The notes under the pieces are model-generated. The model ran no database searches. It was given only the letters and a program-made list of their open reading frames with translations, and was not told the origin of the DNA. The position numbers were made by a program, and so were the translations under genes. 64,000 bases of DNA from Thiobacillus denitrificans (GTDB lineage Bacteria; Pseudomonadota; Gammaproteobacteria; Burkholderiales; Thiobacillaceae): NCBI GenBank assembly GCA_020723405.1, contig DYIY01000001.1, positions 186,001-250,000 of the forward strand. The letters run 5' to 3'. Numbering within the stretch: the first letter of the stretch is position 1; every line of letters begins with the position of its first letter. Of the stretch, positions 1 through 11,598 are shown piece by piece.

Positions 1-902
1 GCCCCCAGCCAGTCCCGGCGCCGGCGCAGTTCGTCCTTGCGGGCCTCCAGCAGGGGCCGGGTAGCCGGATCCAGGGCGGCCAGGGCGGCGTGCTGGGACA
101 CGGTGGGAGCCGCCAGGAACACGTTCTGGGCCAGCCGGTCCAGGGCCGGCATGAGGGCCGGCGGGGCAAGCAGCCAGCCCAGGCGCCAGCCGGTCATGAG
201 CCAGTATTTCGAGAAGCTGTTGAGGACCAGCACGTCCTCCCCCAGGCCGGCGGCACTGGGCGGCGCCCCCTCATAGACCAGCTCGTGGTAGATCTCGTCG
301 ACGATGAGCCAGCCGCCCTTGTCCCGCACCAGGGCGTGGATGGCGCGCAGTTCCGCATCGGGGACCAGGGTGCCGGTGGGGTTGCCCGGGTTGGCCACCA
401 GCACCCCCCGGGTGCGGGGCCCCCAGTGGCGGCTCACCAGTTCGGCGCTGAGCTGGTAGCCGGTCTCGGGCCCCACCGGCACGCCCACGCCCCGGGCCTC
501 CACCAGGCGGGCGAAATGCCGGTTGCAGGGATAGCCCGGGTCGGCCAGCAGCACTTCCTCGCCGGGATCGAACAGGGCGGCCATGGCCAGCAACAGCGCT
601 CCGGAGGCGCCGGGGGTGACGCACAGCCGCCCGGGGTCCACCTCCACGCCATGCCGCTCCAGGTAGTAGCCGGCGATGGCTTGCCGCAGGGCCGGCAGAC
701 CCAGTGCCGGGGTGTAGTGGGTATGGCCGGCCTGGAGGGCGGCCATACCCGCCTGGATGATGGGCGCCGGAGTGGGGAAGTCCGGCTCGCCCACTTCCAT
801 GTGGATGATGTCCCGGCCCTGGGCTTGCAACTCCCGAGCCCGGGCCAGGATGGCCATGACCCGGAAAGGTTCGATCTCCTGGGCGCGGCGGGCGACGGCC
901 AT
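1..902 (-). CDS. Pyridoxal-phosphate aminotransferase, class I/II (3' end outside window)
   Basis: Fold-type I PLP aminotransferase that moves an amino group between an amino acid and a 2-oxo acid in the cytosol. Translation from the ATG at 902 starts MAVARRAQEIEPFRVMAI and includes GEPDFPTP, the NPGNPTG substrate motif, the WLIVDEIYHELVY strand with the PLP-nitrogen Asp and ring-stacking Tyr, and SFSKYWLMTGWR with the Schiff-base Lys. Only about 300 residues are inside the window, so the C-terminal small domain is missing. The start lies one base beyond the stop of the upstream thioredoxin gene, so the two are probably co-transcribed. Substrate cannot be read from sequence; aspartate or alanine aminotransferase-like (AspC/AlaC group) is the likely class. 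High confidence in family, low in substrate. Confidence 0.9.
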   Translation of the reverse strand, partial: MAVARRAQEIEPFRVMAILARARELQAQGRDIIHMEVGEPDFPTPAPIIQAGMAALQAGHTHYTPALGLPALRQAIAGYYLERHGVEVDPGRLCVTPGASGALLLAMAALFDPGEEVLLADPGYPCNRHFARLVEARGVGVPVGPETGYQLSAELVSRHWGPRTRGVLVANPGNPTGTLVPDAELRAIHALVRDKGGWLIVDEIYHELVYEGAPPSAAGLGEDVLVLNSFSKYWLMTGWRLGWLLAPPALMPALDRLAQNVFLAAPTVSQHAALAALDPATRPLLEARKDELRRRRDWLG

Positions 903-903
903 C

Positions 904-1287
904 TCAGTCCAGGTGCTGCTCGATGAACTCCCGCACGAAGTGCTCCGGCTTGGCGCTGTGGAAGCGGGCCACTTCCTCGCCGTTCTTGAACAGCAGCACC
1001 GTGGGGAAGCCCCGGGCGCCGTAGCGGCCGGCGATCTTCATGTTCTCGTCCTCGTCTACTTCCACCTTGGCCAGTTTCACCTTGCCCTGGTAGGTGGGGA
1101 TCACCTTGGTCAGCACCGGGGTGAGGAAGTGGCAGGGGCCGCACCACTCGGCCCACAGGTCCACCATCACCAGTTGCTGGTGGGAGGCTTCGATCACGTC
1201 CCGCTCGAAGTGGTGAATGTCGGTGTCGATGATGCACTGGCCGGCGCAGGCCTTGTCGTGCTGGTGGTCATGATGTTGCAGGGTCAT
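904..1287 (-). CDS. Thioredoxin with His/Cys-rich N-terminal tail
   Basis: Small thiol-disulfide oxidoreductase of 127 residues. It has the classical active site WAEWCGPC and the cis-proline loop GFPTV, so a thioredoxin fold is clear. The start is the ATG at 1287, which gives MTLQHHDHQHDKACAGQC before the fold; a frame extending further upstream only overlaps mtfA. This leader has several His and two extra Cys and is not part of a standard thioredoxin. It could bind a metal or act as a second redox pair (inference). The gene overlaps the 3' end of mtfA by 20 bp and abuts the aminotransferase, suggesting an operon. A second thioredoxin gene with a normal N-terminus lies at 37597-37971. Confidence 0.92.
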   Translation of the reverse strand: MTLQHHDHQHDKACAGQCIIDTDIHHFERDVIEASHQQLVMVDLWAEWCGPCHFLTPVLTKVIPTYQGKVKLAKVEVDEDENMKIAGRYGARGFPTVLLFKNGEEVARFHSAKPEHFVREFIEQHLD

Positions 1288-2068
1288 GGCTCGTGGGTTC
1301 CAGTCGTGAAAGGGGATCCTGCCGGTAGAAGCGGGCCAGTTGCCCGTGGACGGCGGGATACTCCGCCGCCAGCAGGTGGGGCAGTTCGAAGAAATACTCG
1401 CTGAGCACGGCGAAGAATTCCGCCGGACTTTCGGCCGCATAAGGGTCGATGAGGGGTTCCGGGCCACCGGCGTCGAAGGCGTCGGCCCGCCGGCAGAAAT
1501 CGTCGTAGGCCGGGCCGAAGGCCGCCGCCCAGGCCAGGGGGTCCATGTCGCCGTGCAGGGGCGGCAGGCCGTCCACGGCGCCGTTCTTCATGTCCAGCTT
1601 GTGGGCGAATTCGTGGATGACCACGTTGTAGCCGTCCCGCCAGCCGGAGGCGGCCACGTCGTCCAGGGAGAGGATCAGGGGGCCGCCCTCCCAGGCTTCG
1701 CCGGACAGGGGCTGGCGCACCCGGTGGACGATGCCGAAGTCGTCGGTGATCTCCCGCTCCGGCACGAACTGTTCCGGGTAGAGGATCACCTCGTTCCAGG
1801 TGCCGTACCAGCCGGCCCCCAGGCGCAGCACCGGCAGGGCCGCCTGGGCGGCGATGGCGGCCAGGTCCAGCCCCGTGGGGGCGGCGCCGGAAACGGGGGT
1901 GAAGGTGCGGCTGGCCAGCAGTTCCTCCGCCAGGGCTTTTAGCGCGGCCCGATCGGTATCCGGCAGGCCTACGAACAGGGGCAGACCCAGGGCACCCCGC
2001 CAGTCCGCCGCGTCGGGGATCGGCAGGGGCGCCGGCCGGCCGAACAGGGAACGCAGGATGCCGGCCAC
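1268..2068 (-). CDS. mtfA: MtfA-type zinc peptidase
   Basis: A 266-residue protein of the MtfA (Mlc titration factor, formerly DUF980) family. These are zinc-dependent peptidases related to the anthrax lethal factor fold; the E. coli member binds the Mlc repressor. The zinc site is visible as VVIHEFAHKLD (HExxH) with a downstream glutamate in ESPAEFFAVLSEYFF, which fits the third ligand region. N-terminal text AGILRSLFGRPAP and the conserved WYGTWNEVILYPEQF block also match the family. It lies 12 bp downstream of typA and overlaps the thioredoxin start by 20 bp, so it is the middle gene of a tight minus-strand set. No mlc/ptsG genes are in view, so the sugar-control role is not shown here. 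Confidence 0.92.
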   Translation of the reverse strand: MAGILRSLFGRPAPLPIPDAADWRGALGLPLFVGLPDTDRAALKALAEELLASRTFTPVSGAAPTGLDLAAIAAQAALPVLRLGAGWYGTWNEVILYPEQFVPEREITDDFGIVHRVRQPLSGEAWEGGPLILSLDDVAASGWRDGYNVVIHEFAHKLDMKNGAVDGLPPLHGDMDPLAWAAAFGPAYDDFCRRADAFDAGGPEPLIDPYAAESPAEFFAVLSEYFFELPHLLAAEYPAVHGQLARFYRQDPLSRLEPTSHDPATS

Positions 2069-2080
2069 GCCTGGCCCCGG

Positions 2081-3922
<1,842 letters not shown>

Positions 3923-3940
3923 GGGAACGGCTCAATCAGG

Positions 3941-3963
3941 AAAACCCGGCATTCTACACCGGG
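3941..3963 (-). terminator. Weak hairpin with short T-run after purT
   Basis: CCCGG at 3945-3949 pairs with CCGGG at 3959-3963 around a 9-nt loop, followed on the minus strand by TTTT. It lies between the purT stop and the typA start, so it could end purT transcription. The stem is only 5 bp and its loop contains TAGAAT, a possible typA -10 box, so the two readings compete. Confidence 0.4.
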
Positions 3964-4005
3964 CCCATGTCCCTTCCCCAGGGAAAGCCCTCGCCGCCGA
4001 AAATA

Positions 4006-5220
4006 CTAGGCGGCGCTGTCGCTGATCGGCCGAACCTTGCCCGCCGCTTCCTTGGCCCGGGCGCGGGCCTCGTCCACGTCCTTGCCTTCCGCCAGGGCCA
4101 CACCCATGCGCCGGCGGGTGTAGGACACGGGCTTGCCGAACAGGCGCAGGTCAGTGCCGGGCACCCGCAGGGCCTCGTCCACGCCCGCGAAACGGATGCC
4201 GCTGGCCTCCACTCCGCCGTAGATCACGGCCGAAGCGCCGGGGCCCCGCAGGGACACGTCCACCGGCAGGCCCAGGATGGCCCGGGCGTGGAGCTCGAAC
4301 TCGTTCTGCTTCTGGCTGATCATGGTGACCATGCCCGTGTCGTGGGGCCGGGGGCTCACTTCCGAGAACCACACCGTGTCGCCCTTGACGAAACACTCCA
4401 CGCCGAACAGGCCCTGCCCGCCCAGGTTGCCGGTGACGGCAGCGGCGATCTCCCGGGCCCGGGCCAGGGCTTTCTCGCCCATGGGCTGGGGCTGCCAGCT
4501 TTCCACGTAATCGCCCTTCACCTGCACGTGGCCGATGGGGGCGCAGAAATGGGTCTCCACCTGGCCTTTGGGGCCCAGGGCCCGGACGGTGAGCAGGGTG
4601 ATCTCGTAATCGAAGTCCACCACCCCTTCGGCAATGACCCGGCCCTTGTTCACCCGGCCGCCCGCACCCGCGTAGTCCCAGGCCGCCGCCAGTTCATCGG
4701 CACTGTCCACCCGGCTCTGGCCCTTGCCCGAGGAGGACATGACCGGTTTGATGATGCAGGGGTAGCCGATGCCGTCCCTGCCTTCCACGGCGGCGCGCAG
4801 GTCCTTCAGGGAATCGGCGAAGGCGTAGCGGGAAGTGGGCAGCTTCAGCTCCTCGGCGGCCAGGCGGCGGATGCCTTCCCGGTTCATGGTCAGGTTGGCG
4901 GCCCGGGCCGTGGGGATCACCCGGCATACCCCGGCCGCCTCCAGTTCCAGCAGGGTTTCGGTGGCGATGGCCTCGATCTCCGGTACCACGATGGCCGGCT
5001 TCTCGGAATCCACCAGGCGAGACAGCACGTTGCCGTCGCTCATGTCGATGGTCTGGGCCCGGTGGGCCACCTGGTGGCCGGGGGCGCCGTCGTAGCGGTC
5101 CACGGCCACCACCTCCACCCCCAGGCGTTGCAGGGCGATGATGACTTCCTTGCCCAGTTCCCCCGCCCCCAGCAGCATGACCCGGGTGGCGGACGGCGAC
5201 AGCGGCGTGCCTAAATGCAT
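4006..5220 (-). CDS. purT: Formate-dependent GAR transformylase (PurT)
   Basis: Catalyses ATP- and formate-dependent formylation of glycinamide ribonucleotide, the folate-independent version of the third purine step. It is an ATP-grasp protein of 404 residues, the usual length. The N-terminal Rossmann-like segment reads [20 protein letters not shown] and [17 protein letters not shown]. The ATP-grasp core includes [14 protein letters not shown], and later come [24 protein letters not shown] with metal-binding acidic residues and the C-terminal [11 protein letters not shown]. The ATG at 5220 is preceded by AGGAG at 8 bp. The divergent LysM/FecR gene starts 77 bp away. Together with purL at 7313-11254 it gives two purine genes in this stretch, though they are not one operon. 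Confidence 0.97.
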   Translation of the reverse strand: MHLGTPLSPSATRVMLLGAGELGKEVIIALQRLGVEVVAVDRYDGAPGHQVAHRAQTIDMSDGNVLSRLVDSEKPAIVVPEIEAIATETLLELEAAGVCRVIPTARAANLTMNREGIRRLAAEELKLPTSRYAFADSLKDLRAAVEGRDGIGYPCIIKPVMSSSGKGQSRVDSADELAAAWDYAGAGGRVNKGRVIAEGVVDFDYEITLLTVRALGPKGQVETHFCAPIGHVQVKGDYVESWQPQPMGEKALARAREIAAAVTGNLGGQGLFGVECFVKGDTVWFSEVSPRPHDTGMVTMISQKQNEFELHARAILGLPVDVSLRGPGASAVIYGGVEASGIRFAGVDEALRVPGTDLRLFGKPVSYTRRRMGVALAEGKDVDEARARAKEAAGKVRPISDSAA

Positions 5221-5259
5221 TGGAGTGCTCCTCTCGTAAACCGATTCGCGATGTTGGGA

Positions 5260-5287
5260 CTTATAGTTGAGGCCGCCATTATCTCAA
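5260..5287 (-). promoter_or_regulatory. Sigma-70-type promoter for purT
   Basis: Read on the minus strand, TTGAGA (5282-5287) and TATAAG (5260-5265) are separated by 16 bp, with an expected start about 35 bp before the purT ATG. It lies in the 77-bp divergent spacer. No PurR-like palindrome was seen. Confidence 0.5.
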
Positions 5288-5297
5288 CTACCCGGCC

Positions 5298-7163
5298 ATG
5301 CGCACCCGTTTCCTTTCCCTTTGCCTGCTCTCCCTGCTGGGCCAGCCCGCCTTCGCCGCCGACTGGCTCTACCTCACGGAACCCGGCGACACTCTGAGCC
5401 AGATCGGCCAGACCTACCTGAAGAACCTGCGCGACTGGCCCAAGGTGCAAAGCGCCAACGGTGTGCCAATCCCGGAAAAACTGCCGGCCAACACCCGCAT
5501 CAGGATCCCCGTGGAACTGCTCAAGGTCACCCCGGCCCCGGTGACGGTGACGGCCGTGGCCGGCAACGTGCGGGTGAAACCCGGCGACGGCCCCTTCCGC
5601 CCCCTGGCCGTGGGCGACCAGCTCACGGGAGGCGAATCCGTGCTCACCGGCCCCCGCTCCAGCGCCGCCTACCGCTTCGCCGACGGCACCGTCCTCACCC
5701 AGCAGGACAGCAGCAAACTGGGCTTCGGCCGCCTCAAGTCCTACGGCAAGACCGGCATGGTGTCCACCGAACTCGCCCTGGACAGCGGACGCCTTGAAGC
5801 CCATGCCGGCAAGCAGTTGGCCCCCCTGGGCGGCTTTCAGGTAAAGACCCCGGTGGCCGTGGCCGGCCTGCGCGGCACCACCTTCCGCCTGAACGTGGCC
5901 GAAGACGGCAAATCCCTGCGCAACGAGGTGCTGGAAGGCGCCGTGGCGGTGGCGGCCCAGGGCAGGGAAGTGCGGGTGGAAGCCGGCCAGGGCACCTACG
6001 CGGAACTGGGCAAGCCCCCCGCCCCGCCCCGGCCCCTGCTGGCAGCACCCGGCGCGGCCGATCTGCCGGCCCGGGTCATGACCCTGCCCCTGGAGTTCTC
6101 CTGGCCCGCCGTCCCCGGCGCCAAGGGCTACCGGGCCCAACTGGCCCGGGACGCCGCCTTCGCCCAGGTGGTGCTGGACGATCGAACCCAGGAACCCCAC
6201 GTCAAATGGACCGACGACCTGCCCGACGGCCCCTACGTCCTGCGCCTGCGGGCCGGCGACGGGGACGGCCTGGAGGGCTTCAACCGGGACCAGGCCTTCG
6301 AACTGGACGCCCGTCCCTTCCCGCCCCTGCTGTCCGCCCCCGCCCTGGGGGAGCGGCTCTACCAGAACGACGTCCTGCTCACCTGGAGTGCCGCCAGCGG
6401 TGCCCAGGGCTATCGGGTGCAGCTCTCCCCCACCCCCGACTTCAGCCGGGACGTGATCGAGCGGCGCCTGCCCGCCGTGTTGCGCCTCCAGGAAACCCTG
6501 CCCGACGGCGAATGGCACTGGCGGGCCGCCAGCCTGGATGAAGCCGGCCAGCCCCATCTGTGGAGCGCCCACCGGGCCTTCCGCATCCAGCCCCTGCCCG
6601 GCGCCCCGGCCGGCGGCCAGGCCAAGGCTGGCGACGGCAAGGCCGAGTTTGCCTGGAATGAAGCCCGGGGCGCCGCCCGCTACGGTTTCGAAGTGGCCGG
6701 CGGCCAGGACATGGCCCGGCCACTCATGAGCCGGGAGACCGACAAGACGGCCACCAGCGCCGAGCTCAAGCCCGGCAAGTACTTCTGGCGGGCCCGGGGC
6801 GTGGAAGCCGACGGCCAGACCGGCGCCTGGAGCGAAGCCAGCCCGGTGATCATGCCCCCGCCCCGCCCCACGGACCTGAGCGCCCGGGTGGAGAACGGCC
6901 AGATCCAGGCCACCTGGAAGGGCGAAGCCCCCGCCTATCGCCTGGAACTGGCCCGGGACCCGGCCTTCACCCAACCCGTCGCCAAGGCCAGCGTCCCGGA
7001 AGCCAAAGCCAATCTGGCCAAACCGGAACCCGGGAACTACTGGCTCAGGGTCGTGGCCCTCGGCGCCGACGGGGTGGAAAGCCCCGCCAGCACTTCGGCA
7101 GCCATCGAGGTCAAGCAGGACGTGCCCTGGTGGCTGCTGATCCTGCTGGTGCCGTTCCTGTGA
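5298..7163 (+). CDS. Exported LysM-FecR domain protein with C-terminal Fn3-like repeats
   Basis: A 621-residue envelope protein. A signal peptide (MRTRFLSLCLLSLLGQPAFA) is followed by a LysM peptidoglycan-binding domain (about 22-70, LTEPGDTLSQIGQTYLKN). A FecR domain (about 75-215) follows, with VKTPVAVAGLRGTTFRL and VLEGAVAV. The remainder is about four sandwich-like repeats, each with a FSWPAVPGAKGYRAQLARD-type motif (compare LTWSAASGAQGYRVQLS, FAWNEARGAARYGFEVAG). It ends in a hydrophobic WWLLILLVPFL right at the C-terminus, perhaps a membrane anchor. Such proteins are often encoded next to a CHASE2 adenylate cyclase or kinase; here the next gene is the convergent purL, so the partner is absent. 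Function unproven; a cell-wall-anchored sensor or scaffold is plausible. Confidence 0.85.
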   Translation: MRTRFLSLCLLSLLGQPAFAADWLYLTEPGDTLSQIGQTYLKNLRDWPKVQSANGVPIPEKLPANTRIRIPVELLKVTPAPVTVTAVAGNVRVKPGDGPFRPLAVGDQLTGGESVLTGPRSSAAYRFADGTVLTQQDSSKLGFGRLKSYGKTGMVSTELALDSGRLEAHAGKQLAPLGGFQVKTPVAVAGLRGTTFRLNVAEDGKSLRNEVLEGAVAVAAQGREVRVEAGQGTYAELGKPPAPPRPLLAAPGAADLPARVMTLPLEFSWPAVPGAKGYRAQLARDAAFAQVVLDDRTQEPHVKWTDDLPDGPYVLRLRAGDGDGLEGFNRDQAFELDARPFPPLLSAPALGERLYQNDVLLTWSAASGAQGYRVQLSPTPDFSRDVIERRLPAVLRLQETLPDGEWHWRAASLDEAGQPHLWSAHRAFRIQPLPGAPAGGQAKAGDGKAEFAWNEARGAARYGFEVAGGQDMARPLMSRETDKTATSAELKPGKYFWRARGVEADGQTGAWSEASPVIMPPPRPTDLSARVENGQIQATWKGEAPAYRLELARDPAFTQPVAKASVPEAKANLAKPEPGNYWLRVVALGADGVESPASTSAAIEVKQDVPWWLLILLVPFL

Positions 7164-7235
7164 GTGAACTGAACCGCCTGGGATGCGCCCCAGGACGCTG
7201 GCGCCTCAGCGCGCCACCTCTGGCAGCCGCTGGTT

Positions 7236-7270
7236 TTCCCCCTCCCCCTTGAGGGGGGCCGGGGAGAGGG
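7236..7270. terminator. G/C-rich hairpin between convergent genes
   Basis: CCCCC (7244-7248), loop TTGA, GGGGG (7253-7257), with outer C/G-rich arms reaching about 7236 and 7270. It sits in the 149-bp gap between the ends of the LysM-FecR gene and purL and could stop transcription from either side. There is no clear T-run, so the call rests on position and stem strength. Confidence 0.4.
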
Positions 7271-7312
7271 GCTTACTCCCTCACTCCTTACCCCTCACTC
7301 TTCACCATCACC

Positions 7313-10300
7313 TCACCCGATCCACTTCCGCGCGTTGCGGAACAGGCGCAGCCAGGGGCCGTCGCCGTCCGCCGGCCACTCGTCGGGGCGCCAGGCGTGC
7401 TGGATGGCGCGGAACACCCGCTCCGGGTGGGGCATCATGATGGTGAAGCGGCCGTCCGGGGTGGTGAGGCCGGTGATGCCTTTCGGTGAACCGTTGGGGT
7501 TCAGGGGGTAGGCTTCGGTCTTGCGGCCCTTGTTGTCCACGTAACGCAGGCACACTTCCGCCGCCTTGCGCTGGTCCTTGGAATCGAACACGGCCCGGCC
7601 TTCGCCGTGGGCCACCACGATGGGCATGCGGCTGCCGGCCATGCCGTCGAACAGGATGGACGGGGTGTCCGGCACTTCCACCATGACGAAACGGGCTTCG
7701 AACTGCTCGGACAGGTTGCGCTCGAAACGGGGCCAGTGCTCGGCGCCGGGGATGATGTCCTTGAGGCGGCTCATCATCTGGCAGCCGTTGCACACCCCCA
7801 TGGCGAAACTGTCCTGCCGCTGGAAGAAGGCCTCGAACTCGTCCCGGGCCCGGGGATTGTGCAGCACCGATGCGGCCCAACCGCCACCGGCCCCCAGCAC
7901 GTCGCCGTAGGAAAAGCCACCGCAGGCGGCCAGGCCCTTGAAGGTCTTGAGCTTCACCCGGCCGGCCAGCACGTCGCTCATGTGCACGTCCACCGGGGTA
8001 AAGCCGGCCCTGGCGAAGGCGGCGGCCATCTCCACCTGGCCGTTGACCCCCTGTTCCCGCAGGATGGCCACCTTGGGCTGGCTGCGTTTGCGCTTCACGA
8101 AAGGCGCGGCCACGTCCTCGTCGGGGGCGAAGCTCAGCCTGGCGTGGAGGCCCGGGTTCTTCCTGGCCAGCCCCTCGAACTCCTCCCGGGCGCAGTCCGG
8201 GTTGTCGCGCAGGGCCTGCATGCGGTAGCTGGTCTCGGACCAGGCCTGGAGCAGGTGGACGCGGGCCTCGTCGAATACCGCCACCCCTTCACGCAGCACA
8301 CGGATGCGGTCGTCCCGGTTGGTGCTGCCGATGATGTAGAACTCGTCGCGCAGGTCCATTTCCAGACAGGCGTCCATGACCGCCCGGGTGTCCTCGCTGC
8401 GCACCTGGATCACGGCCCCCAGCTCCTCGTTGAAGAGGATGCCGAACAGGCGGCTGGTGTAGGGCTCGTGGGGGTCGGGGGCATCCACCACGTCTTCCAT
8501 GATGTCGTCGTGGATGCGGTGGTAGCGCAGTTCGTCCACGTCCAGGTCCACGCCGCAGCGGCCGGCAAAGGCCATTTCGCAGAGGGTGGCGAACAGGCCG
8601 CCGTCGGCCCGGTCGTGGTAGGCCAGGACCTTGCCTTCCCGGTTGAGCCGCTGGATCAGGGCGAAGAAGGCCTTCAGGCGGTCCGGTTGGTCCACGTCCG
8701 GGCACGTGTCGCCCAGTTCGCCGTAGACCTGCCCCAGGATGCTGCCGCCCAGGCGGTTGTGGCCCCGGCCCAGGTCGAAAAGGATGAGATCGGTGGCCCC
8801 CTGATCGGTGCGCAACCGGGGGGTGAGGGTGCGGCCCGCGTCCGTGCAGGGGGCGAAGGCGGAAATGATGAGGGACAGGGGCGAGACCACGGCCTTCTTC
8901 TGCCCGTCCTCCTCCCAGAGGGTGCGCATGGACATGGAGTCCTTGCCCACCGGGATGCTGATGTCCAGGGCCGGGCACAGTTCCTTGCCCACCGCCCGCA
9001 CTGCGTCATACAGGGCGGCGTCCTCGCCGGGGTGGCCGGCAGCGGCCATCCAGTTGGCCGACAGGCGCAGGTCCGAGAGATCCGCCACCGGGGCCGCGGC
9101 CAGGTTGGTGATGGCCTCGCCCACCGCCATGCGGGCCGAGGCGGCCGGGTCGATGAGGGCCAGGGGGGTGCGCTCGCCCATGGCCATGGCTTCGCCGGCC
9201 AGGGTGTCGTAGCCCAGGGTGGTCACCGCCACGTCGGCCACGGGCATCTGCCAGGGCCCGACGAACTGATCCCGGGCGGTGAACCCCCCCACGGTGCGGT
9301 CGCCGATGGTGATGAGGAAACTCTTGTTGGCCACGGTGGGATGGCGCAGCACCCGGTAGGCCGCCTCCTTCAGGTTCAGGCCGGCGGCGGTGAAGGGCTT
9401 CAGGGTGGGGGCTACGTGCTTGACGTTGCGGGTCATGCGCGGCGGCTTGCCCAGCAGCACGTCCATGGGCATGTCCACCGGGGCGTTCTTGAAGTGCCGG
9501 TCGGTGACCACCAGTTGCCCGTCCCTGCTGGCCTTGCCCACCACGGCGAAGGGACAGCGTTCCCGCTCGCACAGGGCCTTGAAGCGGGGCAGGTCCTTGG
9601 CGGCGACGGCCAGCACGTAGCGCTCCTGGGCCTCGTTGCACCAGATTTCCCGGGGACTCATGCCCGGCTCCAGGCTGGGCACGTCGCGCAGTTCGAACCG
9701 GGCCCCCAGGCCCGCTCCGTGGGCCAGTTCCGGCATGGCGTTGGACAGGCCGCCGGCCCCCACGTCGTGGACCGACAGGATGGGATTGTCGGCCCCCATC
9801 TGCCAGCAGCGGTCGATGACCTCCTGGGCCCGCCGCTGGATTTCCGGATTGCCCCGCTGCACCGAATCGAAGTCCAGGGCCTCGGCGTTGCTGCCGGCCC
9901 CCATGCTGGAGGCGGCGCCGCCCCCCAGGCCGATGAGCAGGCCCGGCCCGCCCAACTGGATGAGCAGGGTGCCGGAACGGAAGCTCTTCTTGTGGATGTG
10001 GTCCTCGCGGATGTTGCCCACGCCGCCGGCCAGCATGATGGGCTTGTGGTAGCCCCGTACCTGGCCGTCCGGGGTGTCCATCTCGAAAGCGCGGAAATAG
10101 CCGGTCAGGTTGGGCCGGCCGAATTCGTTGTTGAAGGCCGCCGCGCCGATGGGGCCTTCCAGCATGATCTGCAGGGGCGACACGATGCGCCCCGGACGGC
10201 CGTGGTCCTTCTCCCAGGGCTGTTCATAGCCGGGGATGGCCAGGTTGGACACGGAGAAGCCGCACAGGCCCGCCTTGGGTTTGGAGCCCTGGCCCACCGC

Positions 10301-11254
10301 CCCTTCGTCGCGGATCTCGCCGCCGGAACCGGTGGCAGCCCCGGGGAAGGGGGCGATGGCGGTGGGGTGGTTGTGGGTCTCCACCTTCATGAGGATGTGG
10401 GTGGGCTCCCGATGGTAGCGGTACACCCCGTCGGCGTCGGGATAGAAGCGGTCGATTTCCGCCCCGGCGATGACCGAAGCGTTGTCCGAGTAGGCCGACA
10501 GGGTGCCCCGGGGCCGCACTTCATGGGTGTGGCGGATCATGCCGAACAGGGATTCCCCCTGCTTCTTGCCGTCGATGACCCATTCGGCGTTGAAGATCTT
10601 GTGCCGGCAGTGTTCCGAGTTGGCCTGGGCGAACATCATCAATTCCACGTCGGTGGGATTGCGCTTCACCGCCTTGAAGTTCTTCACCAGGTAGTCGATC
10701 TCGTCCGGGGACAGGGCCAGGCCCCATTCGGCGTTGGCCTGTTCCAGGGCCTTCTTGCCGCCCTTGAGTACGTCCACGCTCTGGAACGGAGGGGGCGCCA
10801 CGTGCTGGAACAGGGCCTCGGCCCCCATCTCGTCGAACAGCACGCTTTCCGTCATGCGGTCGTGGAGCAGGGGCAGGGCCCCGTGCACGGCCGCCTCGTC
10901 CAGGGGCCGGCCCTTCTTGCCCGCCAGCCCGTAGCGGATGCCCCGCTCGATGCGCGAGACCCCCTTGAGGCCGCAATTGGCGGCGATGTCGGAGGCCTTG
11001 GAAGACCAGGGGGAGACGGTGCCCAGGCGGGGCACCACCAGCACCACCCCGGCTTCGGGCTCGTGGGGCGCGGCGTGGAGCAGTTCGCCAAGGAAGGCCA
11101 GATCGTCAGAGGTCGGCGTCCCGTCCACTTCCACGAAGTAGCGGAATTCCGCTTCCAGCCGGGCCACCCCCTGGGGCTTCAGGCCCGCCAGCAGTTTCTC
11201 GACACGGAATTCGGAAAGGGCGCAACCGCCCCGCAGATGGATGACGCTGGTCAT
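7313..11254 (-). CDS. purL: Phosphoribosylformylglycinamidine synthase (FGAM synthase), large fused form
   Basis: Catalyses the fourth step of purine synthesis, converting FGAR, glutamine and ATP to FGAM. The 1313-residue length is that of the single-chain proteobacterial enzyme, which fuses the PurS-like, synthetase and glutaminase parts. Visible landmarks are [26 protein letters not shown] in the ATP-binding region, [13 protein letters not shown], and the C-terminal class I glutaminase. In the glutaminase the nucleophile Cys lies in [10 protein letters not shown] and the His/Glu pair in MPHPERVFR. The start is the ATG at 11254. A TGG-TAAAAT extended -10 lies about 32 bp upstream, and a 345-bp leader with strong secondary structure separates it from the CheY-like gene. 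No frameshift seen. Confidence 0.98.
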   Translation of the reverse strand: MTSVIHLRGGCALSEFRVEKLLAGLKPQGVARLEAEFRYFVEVDGTPTSDDLAFLGELLHAAPHEPEAGVVLVVPRLGTVSPWSSKASDIAANCGLKGVSRIERGIRYGLAGKKGRPLDEAAVHGALPLLHDRMTESVLFDEMGAEALFQHVAPPPFQSVDVLKGGKKALEQANAEWGLALSPDEIDYLVKNFKAVKRNPTDVELMMFAQANSEHCRHKIFNAEWVIDGKKQGESLFGMIRHTHEVRPRGTLSAYSDNASVIAGAEIDRFYPDADGVYRYHREPTHILMKVETHNHPTAIAPFPGAATGSGGEIRDEGAVGQGSKPKAGLCGFSVSNLAIPGYEQPWEKDHGRPGRIVSPLQIMLEGPIGAAAFNNEFGRPNLTGYFRAFEMDTPDGQVRGYHKPIMLAGGVGNIREDHIHKKSFRSGTLLIQLGGPGLLIGLGGGAASSMGAGSNAEALDFDSVQRGNPEIQRRAQEVIDRCWQMGADNPILSVHDVGAGGLSNAMPELAHGAGLGARFELRDVPSLEPGMSPREIWCNEAQERYVLAVAAKDLPRFKALCERERCPFAVVGKASRDGQLVVTDRHFKNAPVDMPMDVLLGKPPRMTRNVKHVAPTLKPFTAAGLNLKEAAYRVLRHPTVANKSFLITIGDRTVGGFTARDQFVGPWQMPVADVAVTTLGYDTLAGEAMAMGERTPLALIDPAASARMAVGEAITNLAAAPVADLSDLRLSANWMAAAGHPGEDAALYDAVRAVGKELCPALDISIPVGKDSMSMRTLWEEDGQKKAVVSPLSLIISAFAPCTDAGRTLTPRLRTDQGATDLILFDLGRGHNRLGGSILGQVYGELGDTCPDVDQPDRLKAFFALIQRLNREGKVLAYHDRADGGLFATLCEMAFAGRCGVDLDVDELRYHRIHDDIMEDVVDAPDPHEPYTSRLFGILFNEELGAVIQVRSEDTRAVMDACLEMDLRDEFYIIGSTNRDDRIRVLREGVAVFDEARVHLLQAWSETSYRMQALRDNPDCAREEFEGLARKNPGLHARLSFAPDEDVAAPFVKRKRSQPKVAILREQGVNGQVEMAAAFARAGFTPVDVHMSDVLAGRVKLKTFKGLAACGGFSYGDVLGAGGGWAASVLHNPRARDEFEAFFQRQDSFAMGVCNGCQMMSRLKDIIPGAEHWPRFERNLSEQFEARFVMVEVPDTPSILFDGMAGSRMPIVVAHGEGRAVFDSKDQRKAAEVCLRYVDNKGRKTEAYPLNPNGSPKGITGLTTPDGRFTIMMPHPERVFRAIQHAWRPDEWPADGDGPWLRLFRNARKWIG

Positions 11255-11598
11255 GGCTTACCCGGCAGGTTGGGGGAAGCCGGGGATTTTACCAGCCCGG
11301 CATCAACCTTGATTCCTCGGTTGAACACGTTCGAAGGTGTGACTGTGCGGGTGGTTGGCGCGAATCAGCGAGAGCGGGGCTGTTGCCGCTTGAGCGGCTT
11401 TACAGCCCCGGCCTGCCCCTTGCGGGTGCGCCGCAGGCCGGGGCCCGCAAGGAGGAGTGACAAAGTCAAACACCCGCCCAGTCACGCAAGCGGACGTGTA
11501 GCAGGGTCACCCAAAAGGTGGCAGTGATCGAAGGCGCCAGAATCAACATCCATGCGGCTTGACGAGAACCATGGAGCGATCAACTGGGGAATCAAGGT
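11255..11598. other. Non-coding 344-bp spacer upstream of purL with nested and crossing stems
   Basis: No convincing gene is seen here. The core, 11376-11452, has three strong complementary pairs. Hairpin 1: GGGGCTGT (11376-11383) with ACAGCCCC (11402-11409), containing an inner GCCGC/GCGGC stem with loop TTGA. Pair 2: 12 bp, 11405-11416 with 11433-11444. Pair 3: 9 bp, 11418-11426 with 11444-11452. Hairpin 1 and pair 2 share bases and exclude each other; pairs 2 and 3 cross, giving a pseudoknot-like topology. Because purL is read from the minus strand, the region could be its 5' leader if transcription starts upstream, or the terminator region of the CheY-like gene. No known riboswitch class was recognised. 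Confidence 0.55.
11286..11293 (-). promoter_or_regulatory. Extended -10 promoter element for purL
   Basis: On the minus strand the sequence TGG-TAAAAT (TAAAAT at 11286-11291) is an extended -10 element 32 bp before the purL ATG. The same GGGCTGGTAAAATCCC block occurs just before hda at 35856-35871, which supports its being a promoter motif in this genome. No good -35 was found, as is common with extended -10 promoters. Confidence 0.45.

Noticed and set aside
11303-11485. Small minus-strand coding frame in the purL leader
   Set aside because: The translation is low-complexity and follows the palindromic core; no ribosome site, and the stems explain the sequence better.
7607-11527. A 1306-residue frame antisense to purL
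   Set aside because: Mirror frame of purL, rich in Gly, His and Gln; no domain and no ribosome site. High third-position GC commonly opens such frames.
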